Shown: positions 36,885 through 44,140 of the stretch, piece by piece | How the letters are laid out: each line of letters begins with the position of its first letter | Numbering within the stretch: the first letter of the stretch is position 1 | DNA from: JALYXI01 sp963795835 | GTDB lineage: Bacteria > Acidobacteriota > Terriglobia > Bryobacterales > Bryobacteraceae | NCBI GenBank assembly: GCA_963795835.1 | Contig: CAWCJC010000005.1 | Location: 62,001 to 126,000 of the forward strand | DNA length: 64,000 bases | Direction of reading: 5' to 3' | Program-made: the position numbers and the translations under genes | The notes under the pieces: generated by a model | Database searches by the model: none | Told to the model about the DNA's origin: nothing | What the model saw: only the letters and a program-made list of their open reading frames with translations

Positions 36885-38239
36885 ACGGTGGCGCGCGATA
36901 GAGTGGCACGCGCGGCCTGCAATGCTTTCGCAACAGCGCCCGGGCCCGTGCCGCCAGGGAGTTCTCGGGTTTTCATCCCTTCCCGGGGGTCTAGAAAACG
37001 GGCGATTTCGGGAGTAAACTCAGGCGAGAATTTGGCCAGCGATTCGGCATTCCACTCCGACGGCTTTTTGCCGGCCAGGACGAGCTTCCCGACTAGTTGA
37101 TGAGCCTGATGGAAAGGCACGCCGGAGCGGGCCAGAGCTTCGGCGAGATCCGTGGCAACAGCCCAGCTTGCCTCGGCGGAAGCGAGCGGGACTTCGGGAT
37201 GGAGGACGACGGTTTCCGCGGTAACACGCGCCATTTCCAGTGAGCCCGCAAGCTGATCGGCAGCGTGAAACAGCGGCTCCTTATCCTCCTGCATGTCACG
37301 GTTGTAAGTCAGGGGCAGGCCTTTCATTGTGATCATCAGAGCGTTCAGCGCGCCCATGACACTGCCGCACTTGCCTCTTATCAGCTCGAGCGAATCAGGA
37401 TTCTTCTTCTGCGGCATCAGGCTGGAACCGCTGGTAACGCCATCGCCCAGTTCGATCCAGCCGAACTCTTCGGACGAATAGAGAATCCAGTCTTCGCATA
37501 CGCGGCTCAGGTGCAGCATGGTGGTGGAGGCGGCGTAGAGGAAGTCGAGAACGAAGTCTCGATCAGCAGAAACATCCAAGCTGTTGGTGGAGACGCGCGC
37601 GAATTCAAGATCGCGAGCGATGCGTTCGCGGTCGAACGGGAAGCCACTTCCGGCTAAAGCGCCGGAGCCGAGCGGCAGCACGTCGATCCGGCGCCGAGCC
37701 TCGGCAAAGCGGTCGCGGTCGCGAGTGAACATATCGAAATACGCCAGCAGGTAATGCGCCCAGAGCACAGGTTGCGCTCGGCGGGTATGAGTATATCCGG
37801 GAATGATGGCAGCCGGGTACTTGTCCGCCAAATCGAGCAAGGAATTGAGCCAATCGCGGAGAAGGACGTCGACGCGGTCGCATTGGTCGCGCAGCCAGAG
37901 GCGAGTATCGAGCGAAACCTGTTCGTTGCGGGACCGGCCCGTATGGATTTTGTCGGCGACGTCACCCGCGACTTCTTTCAGGCGGCGAATGACAAACGTA
38001 TGGATGTCTTCATCGGTGGCATCGGCCGGGACGGGCTCCCGGCGAATCGTGGTGAGCGCGTCAAAGATGCGGCCGCGCTCGTCCGCGGTCAGGATCCCGA
38101 TATCTTCCAGTGCGCGCGCGAAGGCCTGCGAACCCCGGATATCGGCATCGAGCAGCCGCCGGTCGAAATGGAGAGATCCGGAGAAGCGTTCGAACACTTC
38201 CGACGGTCCGGTTTCGAAGCGGCCTCCCCAAAGCTTCAT
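36881..38239 (-). CDS. argH: Argininosuccinate lyase
   Basis: A 452-residue member of the fumarase/aspartase superfamily that releases arginine and fumarate. The three conserved regions are visible: DEDIHTFVIRRLKEVAGDVADKIHTGRSRNEQ, PGYTHTRRAQPVLWAHYLLAY and the signature loop GSSLMPQKKNPDSLELIRGK with its mobile serine. It overlaps argG upstream and argR downstream by four bases each. Confidence 0.97.
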   Translation of the reverse strand: MKLWGGRFETGPSEVFERFSGSLHFDRRLLDADIRGSQAFARALEDIGILTADERGRIFDALTTIRREPVPADATDEDIHTFVIRRLKEVAGDVADKIHTGRSRNEQVSLDTRLWLRDQCDRVDVLLRDWLNSLLDLADKYPAAIIPGYTHTRRAQPVLWAHYLLAYFDMFTRDRDRFAEARRRIDVLPLGSGALAGSGFPFDRERIARDLEFARVSTNSLDVSADRDFVLDFLYAASTTMLHLSRVCEDWILYSSEEFGWIELGDGVTSGSSLMPQKKNPDSLELIRGKCGSVMGALNALMITMKGLPLTYNRDMQEDKEPLFHAADQLAGSLEMARVTAETVVLHPEVPLASAEASWAVATDLAEALARSGVPFHQAHQLVGKLVLAGKKPSEWNAESLAKFSPEFTPEIARFLDPREGMKTRELPGGTGPGAVAKALQAARATLSRATV

Positions 38240-39450
38240 TTCTTGTTCGCCTGCAGCTGAAGAGCGCGAACCTGCATAGGCAGGCCGATCAGATTGATGA
38301 AGCCACGCGCGTCTTTCTGATCGTAGTCAGCGCCCATGGTGAAGCTGGCGATGGACATGGAGTAGAGCGAGTAGGGCGATTTGCGGCTGACGGGCTGCAG
38401 GTTGCCTTTGTACAGCCGGAGTGTGACTTCGCCAGTGGTGGTTTCGCTGACCACGTCAAAGAAGGCGTCTAGCGCTTCACGGAGGGGCGTGAACCAGAGG
38501 CCGTTATAGACCATCTCTGCGTAATCGAGCGCCAGCCGCTGCTTGTAGTGGGAGGTGTTCTTGTCGAGCGTGAGCGCTTCCAGTTCACGATGCGCCGCCA
38601 TAATGAGCGTGCCGCCTGGAGTTTCATAGCAGCCGCGCGACTTCATGCCGACAAAGCGGTTTTCGACAAGATCGATGCGGCCGATGCCGTTTTCGCCTGC
38701 GACCGCGTTGAGCTTCTCAAGCAGTGCGACGGGCGCAAGTTTCTCGCCATCCACCGAGACGGCATTGCCCTTTTCAAAACCGATAGTGACGTCGGTGGGG
38801 TGATCAGGAGCTTCGGCGGGGCTCTTGGTCAGCATCCACACGCGGTCGGAAGGCGCGTTTGCGGGGTCTTCCAGTTCAGCGCCTTCGTGCGAGATGTGCC
38901 AGATATTTCGATCGCGGCTGTAAATCTTGGCGGCGGATTGCTGAACAGGAACATTGTGGGCGGCCGCGTATTCCAGAGCGTCTTCACGGGAAACGATATC
39001 CCACACGCGCCAGGGTGCGATGACGGGAAGGTGGGGTGCCAGCGCTTTGTACGTGAGTTCGAAGCGGACTTGGTCGTTGCCTTTGCCGGTGCAGCCGTGC
39101 GCGAGAGCATCGCACCCCGTGGCAAGCGCAACATCGACTTGCTTCTTCGCGAGCAGCGGCCGGGCGATAGAAGTGCCGAGCAGGTATTTGTGCTCATACA
39201 CGCCGCCGGCGCGCACCATTCGCCAGACGTATTGCGAAACGAACTCTTCGCGTAAGTCTGCGATGACGACTTCATCGGCGCCCGTGGCCCGCGCCTTCGC
39301 TTCGAGACCGGTCAGCTCATCGCCCCCCTGGCCGATATCGCCGCAGACCGCGACGATTTTGGCCCCCGCGTAGTGCTCCTTCAGCCACGGAATGATGATG
39401 GAGGTGTCGAGACCACCCGAATAAGCGAGCGCAATTTTCTTGATAGGCAT
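38236..39450 (-). CDS. argG: Argininosuccinate synthase
   Basis: A 404-residue ATP-dependent ligase that condenses citrulline and aspartate. It starts with the PP-loop LAYSGGLDTS and has KYLLGTSIARPLLAKK, the nucleotide-domain stretch CTGKGNDQVRFEL and ENRFVGMKSRGCYETPGGT. There are 34 bases between the argF stop and this ATG, and it overlaps argH. Confidence 0.97.
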   Translation of the reverse strand: MPIKKIALAYSGGLDTSIIIPWLKEHYAGAKIVAVCGDIGQGGDELTGLEAKARATGADEVVIADLREEFVSQYVWRMVRAGGVYEHKYLLGTSIARPLLAKKQVDVALATGCDALAHGCTGKGNDQVRFELTYKALAPHLPVIAPWRVWDIVSREDALEYAAAHNVPVQQSAAKIYSRDRNIWHISHEGAELEDPANAPSDRVWMLTKSPAEAPDHPTDVTIGFEKGNAVSVDGEKLAPVALLEKLNAVAGENGIGRIDLVENRFVGMKSRGCYETPGGTLIMAAHRELEALTLDKNTSHYKQRLALDYAEMVYNGLWFTPLREALDAFFDVVSETTTGEVTLRLYKGNLQPVSRKSPYSLYSMSIASFTMGADYDQKDARGFINLIGLPMQVRALQLQANKK

Positions 39451-39484
39451 AGTTGATCTTATAGTTTTGGGCGTGAGAAGTGGA

Positions 39485-40404
39485 TTACAGAAGCATCAGA
39501 AGAAGGGCTTTCTGCGCGTGAAGCCGGTTTTCGGCTTGCTGGAAGACCACCGAGCGAGGGCATTCCAGAACGGCGTCCGTTACTTCTTCACCGCGATGAG
39601 CGGGTAGGCAATGCAGGAAAATCGCATTCTGACGAGCTTTCGAGAAAAGCCGCTCATTCACCTGGAAAGGATGAAAGACCTCGCGGCGCCCGAAGGCTTC
39701 GTCTTCCTGGCCCATGCTGGCCCAGACGTCGGTATAGACTGCATCGGCCTCAGCTAAAGCTTCCGCGGGATCGTGGGTCACGGTTACAGAGGATTGCGAT
39801 ATCGCAGCAAGGCCTTCAGCTTGAGACAGAATGCCCGGGTTGGGCGCGTAACCCTCAGGACAAGCGAGCGCAAAATTCATGCCAAGCCGTGAGGCGCTCA
39901 GCATCAGCGAGTGCGCCACGTTATTCCCATCGCCCAGGAACGCCAGTTTGCGTCCACGCAGGCTGCCCAAGTGTTCTGTAAGCGTCAGGATGTCAGCCAG
40001 AGCTTGGCAGGGATGATACAGATCGCTCAATGCGTTAATCACCGGCACCGAAGACCATTTGGCCAGCGAATCGACGGTGTTTTGCGTAAACGTTCTGGCT
40101 ACAATCACGTTCACCCAGCGGTCGAGATTACGGGCGATGTCCTGAATGGGTTCACGCGCGCCAATGGGACCATCGATGAAAACGGAGTTTCCGCCCATCT
40201 GCTGGATGGCAAGTTCGAAAGTAAAGCGCGTACGGAGGGAGGGTTTTTCGAAAAGGAGGGCAGCGGAACGATTCTGCGCTGCGTGGGAAAATTCGGCAGG
40301 GTGGCTCTTGATATTCTTAGCCAGCTCAAGAGAGAGGTCAGCTCATCGTCGGAGATTTGAAGATCTCGCGAGAAGTCAGGAGCGGAGATTTTCGCTACGA
40401 GCAA
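39485..40404 (-). CDS. argF: Ornithine carbamoyltransferase, one-base frameshift near the N-terminus
   Basis: The short upstream frame gives SAPDFSRDLQISDDELTSLLSW. One G is missing from the GG at 40321-40322 (plus strand CC); adding it continues AKNIKSHPAEFSHAAQNRSAALLFEKPSLRTRFTFELAIQQMGG and on to the stop, about 306 residues. The carbamoyl-phosphate loop (FEKPSLRTRF), the HPCQALAD motif and the ornithine loop HCLPAHRGEEV are intact. The start is uncertain: TTG at 40404 fits the family length, whereas an ATG at 40434 would lie inside the operator. It heads the arginine operon. A break in such a core gene is probably a sequencing error. Confidence 0.9.
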
Positions 40405-40413
40405 CCGAAGGCA

Positions 40414-40447
40414 TGTATTTTTATTCAAACACATGCATATTTAATCA
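40414..40447. promoter_or_regulatory. Tandem ARG-box-like operator upstream of argF
   Basis: Two 14-base sites resemble the ARG-box core TGAATnnnnATTCA: TGTATTTTTATTCA (40414-40427, one mismatch in the ten fixed positions) and TGCATATTTAATCA (40434-40447, two mismatches). Their centres are 20 bp apart, about two helical turns, as in known ArgR operators. A minus-strand -35-like TTGACT (40447-40452) with a weak TTGAAT -10 (40423-40428, 18-bp spacer) overlaps both boxes, so bound ArgR would block it. The operon it controls includes argR. Confidence 0.7.
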
Positions 40448-40454
40448 GTCAAGA

Positions 40455-40475
40455 CGGCTCTCGGAAGGAGAGCCG
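40455..40475 (-). terminator. Hairpin between csbD and argF
   Basis: CGGCTCTC (40455-40462) pairs with GAGAGCCG (40468-40475) across a 5-base loop. Reading on the minus strand it lies 16 bases after the csbD stop, but no clean T-run follows (TCTTGACT), so termination may be partial. The putative argF -35 lies directly behind it. Confidence 0.45.
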
Positions 40476-40490
40476 CCCCGTTAAACCAAG

Positions 40491-40670
40491 CTATTTTTCA
40501 AATACCTTTTCCACGTCGCCGACCTTCTTTTGCACCTTGCCGCCGAGCTTCTCCGCTTCGCCTTCCGCCTCTAGTTTGCGGTCTCCGGTTACATGGCCGA
40601 GTCCGGCTTTGACAGAACCGGCGGCTTGCTTTCCGAGTCCTTCGGCTTTATCTTTCACACTATCTGACAT
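40491..40670 (-). CDS. CsbD family small stress protein
   Basis: A 59-residue hydrophilic protein beginning MSDSVKDKAEGLGKQAAGSVK and continuing GHVTGDRKLEAEGEAEKLGGKVQKKVGDVEKV. This is the complete CsbD pattern of repeated K/G/E-rich helices with the conserved G-x-x-K-x-x-x-G spacing. The E. coli homologue YjbJ is abundant in stationary phase; its molecular function is unknown. It is short and easily missed. The gap to the divergent TIM-barrel gene is about 80 bases. Confidence 0.92.
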   Translation of the reverse strand: MSDSVKDKAEGLGKQAAGSVKAGLGHVTGDRKLEAEGEAEKLGGKVQKKVGDVEKVFEK

Positions 40671-40749
40671 GGGAAAATCACCTCACGTATGATGAAGCAC
40701 TTTGGCTTCCTTTTCTCCGGGGCCGTGTATGCTGGCCTAAGGGGGTGAG

Positions 40750-41592
40750 ATGGCCAAAACGCAGTATGGTGTGATGCAGGGCCGCCTTTCTCCACCTGAG
40801 AATGGCCGTTTCCAGGCGTTTCCCAGAAATTCCTGGAGAGAAGAATTTGCCCGCGCCCGCGAAGCCGGCTTTAGCTACATTGAGTGGATCCATGATGAAT
40901 ACGGACGCACGGCCAATCCAATTTTTTCAGAAGAGGGCCGCGCCGAAATCGCGGAACTGAAGTCGGCTTATGGAATTGAAACGCCCGCATTATGTGGAGA
41001 TTGGCTGATGGATTTTCCGCTGATTCGCTGCACAGGGGAGGAACGCGCATCGCGGGAGGCGCATCTGCGTGCGTTGATTGGACTCGCTGCGAAAATTGGC
41101 GCGAAGAGAATGGTTCTCCCTTTTGTGGACGATTCGCGAATCGCAACAACCTATGAACAGGCGGAGGTGGCAGAAGTACTTTGGAGGCTGGTTCCTTTCG
41201 CCAAAGAACACAGCGTCGAATTGCATTTGGAGGCTGATTTTCCCCCAGCCGAGTTCGCGCGATTCCTTGAACTGGTAGATGACCCGTTTGTCAAAGTAAA
41301 TTGGGATTCCGGGAATTCCTCCGGTTTGGGATACAGAGCGCACGAAGAGTTTGCGGCTTATGGCTCCCGGTTGGGTTCGGTTCACATCAAAGACAGGTTC
41401 CGCAAGACCGAAGGGGGAGTGGAAACACGTCCGCTGGGCCAGGGCTCGGCCGATTTCGACGATGTCTTTCAATCCTTGCGAACTCTTGGGTATTCAGGGG
41501 GGCTGACATTGCAGGTTGCGCGCGGAAAGGATGGGGAAGAGGTGGAATTTTTGCGCCGGCAATTAGCATTTGTGAAGGATCGCTGGGACTGA
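40750..41592 (+). CDS. Sugar phosphate isomerase/epimerase-like TIM-barrel protein
   Basis: A 280-residue AP_endonuc_2/xylose-isomerase-like barrel, opening KTQYGVMQGRLSPPENGRFQAFP. The metal-ligand positions typical of the fold are present in LHLEADF (Glu), VNWDSGNS (Asp), LGSVHIKDR (His) and the C-terminal LTLQVARG strand, which has Gln where many members have Glu. Proteins with this GVMQGRL opening often sit in surface-sugar clusters beside the kinds of SDR genes that follow here. It shares one base with the first SDR gene. Reaction and substrate are not known. Confidence 0.8.
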   Translation: MAKTQYGVMQGRLSPPENGRFQAFPRNSWREEFARAREAGFSYIEWIHDEYGRTANPIFSEEGRAEIAELKSAYGIETPALCGDWLMDFPLIRCTGEERASREAHLRALIGLAAKIGAKRMVLPFVDDSRIATTYEQAEVAEVLWRLVPFAKEHSVELHLEADFPPAEFARFLELVDDPFVKVNWDSGNSSGLGYRAHEEFAAYGSRLGSVHIKDRFRKTEGGVETRPLGQGSADFDDVFQSLRTLGYSGGLTLQVARGKDGEEVEFLRRQLAFVKDRWD

Positions 41593-42449
41593 TGCCATTA
41601 AGCCCAGAAGAGTTAACGTTGAACCGTTTGTTCTCCCTGGAGGGCAAGACGGCGGTGCTCACGGGCGCCTCCGGTTTTCTGGGGCGAACGTTCGCGCTTG
41701 CGCTTTTGGCAAACGGCGCGCGCGTGGTTGCTTTGGGCCGCAGCGAGCGGCTCAAAGCGGAAGCCGCGGTATGGGCGGACCGATTCGGTCCGGAGAAAAT
41801 TGCGGTCCGCCAAATTGATATGTATGACAGCCCGGCTCTGAACGAATTATGCGATGAGCTCGCGGCTAAGGAGAAATCGATCGATATTCTTGTCAACAAT
41901 GCACACGAATTGGGGGCCGGAACGGGCTTCAACGTACCCGAAGGGTCGCTTGAAAATTCAACGTTCGATCAGTGGATGAAGAATTTGCAGGGCGGGGTGT
42001 ATTGGTCGGTCCAGACCACTCAGAGATTGGGAATCCGTATGCGCGATGCCGGGCACGGTTCGATTGTGAATATCGCAACCATGTACGCCACCGTGGCACC
42101 ACGGCCGCAGCTGTATGAAGGCACGACATCGCTGAATCCTCCCGGCTATTCGGCTTCCAAAGCCGCGCTTGCTGCGTTTACCCGGTATACGGCAAGTTTC
42201 TGGGGCAGCTCCGGCGTGAGGGCAAATTGTATTTCTCCTGGACCGTTTTCCAACACGGAAGATGTAGGCAGCCAGAACGCAGTAACGGAAGATTCGCCCT
42301 TCGTCCAAAGGCTCAAGGGTTATACAGTGCTGAACAGAATCGGCCGGCCGGTGGAGTTGTGTGGCGCGCTCATCTTCCTGGCTTCTGACGCCAGCAGCTA
42401 TGTCACTGGGCAGAATCTCATCGTTGACGGCGGCTGGACGGCAGTATAA
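41592..42449 (+). CDS. SDR family oxidoreductase 1
   Basis: A 285-residue short-chain dehydrogenase. The cofactor loop is TAVLTGASGFLGRTFALALL, NNAHELG is the core-stabilising motif, and the catalytic Tyr-Lys pair is in PGYSASKAALAAFTRY; a Thr/Met stretch (NIATMYATVAP) occupies the usual serine area. The ending (FLASDASSYVTGQNLIVDGGWT) is standard. The whole pattern, with an extended LYEGTTSLNPPG loop, resembles SDRs from flagellin- or LPS-sugar clusters. The ATG is chosen at 41592, overlapping the previous stop, because upstream sequence is not SDR-like. Confidence 0.9.
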   Translation: MPLSPEELTLNRLFSLEGKTAVLTGASGFLGRTFALALLANGARVVALGRSERLKAEAAVWADRFGPEKIAVRQIDMYDSPALNELCDELAAKEKSIDILVNNAHELGAGTGFNVPEGSLENSTFDQWMKNLQGGVYWSVQTTQRLGIRMRDAGHGSIVNIATMYATVAPRPQLYEGTTSLNPPGYSASKAALAAFTRYTASFWGSSGVRANCISPGPFSNTEDVGSQNAVTEDSPFVQRLKGYTVLNRIGRPVELCGALIFLASDASSYVTGQNLIVDGGWTAV

Positions 42450-42463
42450 GACGCGATATAGAC

Positions 42464-43228
42464 ATGGATCTCAAGCTTTCGAGTCAGGTAGCTTTTGTCG
42501 CGGGATCTTCCCGGGGTATTGGGCGAGCAATTGCGGCGGCGTTGCTGGCTGAGGGCGCTCGCGTAATCCTCACGGGCCGTGATGCCGAACGCCTTGCCGC
42601 AACGGAACGCGAACTGAATGCGGGCACCCGCGTCCTTTCGATTGCAGGCGATTTCTCCCTCAAACACACCATTGATGCTGCGTTCGATCGGGCGTCGCGG
42701 CATTTCGGGCAAATCGATCACCTAATTGCGAATCTGGGCACCGGCTCAGGAAAGCCGGGATGGGACCAAGAAGAAGACGAGTGGGTTCGGCTGTTCGAGG
42801 CAAATTTCTTCGGGTCCGTCCGTTTGGCGCGCGCTGCCGTACCCTATTTGCGTGGGCGCGATTCGTCGATCCTCTTCATTTCCTCGATCGTTGCGCTGGA
42901 AGCTACGCCCGCGCCGCTGCCTTACTCCGCCGCAAAAGCAGCGCTGAACAACTATGCCAAGAACTTATCCAGGCAGTTGGCTCCGGAGAGGATTCGGGTA
43001 AACACAATTTGTCCCGGAAACATCTACTTCCCGGGCGGGTCCTGGGACCGCCACTTGGCGAGTCGCAGGGAACAGGTAGAGAAGATGCTGAGTACCGAGG
43101 TTCCGCAAGGCCGCTTTGGATCGCCGGAAGAGATTGCTTCTCTTGCCGCGTATCTTTGCTCCACCGCTGCCGCCTTCTCGACGGGTGCAGCTTATGTCGT
43201 TGACGGCGGGCAGACGAAATGCCCTTAG
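42464..43228 (+). CDS. SDR family oxidoreductase 2
   Basis: A 254-residue classical SDR with AFVAGSSRGIGRAIAAALL as the cofactor loop, LIANLGTG in place of the NNAG motif, the catalytic serine in ILFISSIVALE and the Tyr-Lys pair in LPYSAAKAALNNYAK. The RIRVNTICPGNIYFPGGSWDR segment lies in the substrate loop. It starts 14 bases after SDR 1. It may act on a nucleotide sugar or a carbonyl intermediate handled by the same cassette. Confidence 0.9.
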   Translation: MDLKLSSQVAFVAGSSRGIGRAIAAALLAEGARVILTGRDAERLAATERELNAGTRVLSIAGDFSLKHTIDAAFDRASRHFGQIDHLIANLGTGSGKPGWDQEEDEWVRLFEANFFGSVRLARAAVPYLRGRDSSILFISSIVALEATPAPLPYSAAKAALNNYAKNLSRQLAPERIRVNTICPGNIYFPGGSWDRHLASRREQVEKMLSTEVPQGRFGSPEEIASLAAYLCSTAAAFSTGAAYVVDGGQTKCP

Positions 43229-43273
43229 CGGGCAGCACGCGATAACGACGTTTTGCGAAACTAGAATGCGTAC

Positions 43274-44119
43274 ATGATCGATTCACCAAACCGCGCGCAA
43301 AGTTTGTTCGACCTTACAGGGCGTGTTGCTATTGTTACCGGCGGAGCAGGCCTGCTGGGATTTCATCATGGCGCGATTCTGGCGGCCGCGGGGGCCCATG
43401 TGGTGCTGCTCGACCTTTCGCAATCAAACCCGTCAATGCGCGCCGGGGAACTCGAATCAGCCCACGGCCCGAAATGTTTAGGCTTGTCGGTGGATATTAC
43501 GGACGAACCATCGCTGACGCAGGCTCGGAACCAGATTCTACAGGAATTCGGGCGCATTGATATTTTGATTAATAACGCAGCAAACAATCCCAAAGTAGAA
43601 GACACAAAGACGGGCCAGCAGTGGTCGAGGCTGGAGAATTTCCCCCTTGAAGTTTGGAATCAAGACATCGCGGTTGGCCTCACCGGAGCTTTCCTTTGTT
43701 CCCGTGTGTTTGGCGTAGAGATGGTAAAACGAAACTCCGGAGTGATCCTGAACATCTCTTCGGACCTGGGGGTGATTGCTCCCGATCAACGCCTTTACCA
43801 GAAGCCGGGGCTGCCTCCAGAACAGCAACCGGTAAAGCCCGTGACTTACTCTGTTGTGAAAACCGCGCTCATCGGCTTGACCCGCTATCTTTCCACTTAT
43901 TGGTGCAATAATAACATCCGTGTAAATGCAATTTCGCCGGGCGGAGTTGCCAATGGCCAACCGGAGGAATTTACCGATAAACTTCACCGCCTGATTCCGA
44001 TGGGGCGAATGGCGGCGAAGGACGAATACCAGGGTGCCATCTTGTTTTTGTGCTCCGACGCAAGCTCTTATATGACGGGACAGAACCTGATCGTGGACGG
44101 CGGCCGCAGCGTACTTTAG
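43274..44119 (+). CDS. SDR family oxidoreductase 3 (PtmA-like)
   Basis: A 281-residue SDR. It has VAIVTGGAGLLGFHHGAIL, then RIDILINNAANNPKVEDT, NISSDLGVIAPDQRLY and the catalytic pair in PVTYSVVKTALIGLTRYLSTYW, ending FLCSDASSYMTGQNLIVDGGRSV. The NNAANNPKVE and SDLGVIAPDQR stretches resemble PtmA-type oxidoreductases described in Campylobacter legionaminic/pseudaminic-acid glycosylation clusters. That resemblance is from memory, not a search. It follows SDR 2 by 45 bases and is the last gene of the cassette. Confidence 0.88.
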   Translation: MIDSPNRAQSLFDLTGRVAIVTGGAGLLGFHHGAILAAAGAHVVLLDLSQSNPSMRAGELESAHGPKCLGLSVDITDEPSLTQARNQILQEFGRIDILINNAANNPKVEDTKTGQQWSRLENFPLEVWNQDIAVGLTGAFLCSRVFGVEMVKRNSGVILNISSDLGVIAPDQRLYQKPGLPPEQQPVKPVTYSVVKTALIGLTRYLSTYWCNNNIRVNAISPGGVANGQPEEFTDKLHRLIPMGRMAAKDEYQGAILFLCSDASSYMTGQNLIVDGGRSVL

Positions 44120-44140
44120 TGTGATAAGCAAGGGACTTAG

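Noticed and set aside
39485..40434. Calling argF a pseudogene or a programmed frameshift
   Set aside because: There is no slippery heptamer or stimulatory structure, the gene is otherwise fully conserved, and the break is a missing base in a G run like others in this window.
41301..41591. Upstream extension of SDR 1 to 41301
   Set aside because: The extra residues translate the TIM-barrel gene in the wrong frame; the ATG at 41592 gives a normal SDR N-terminus.
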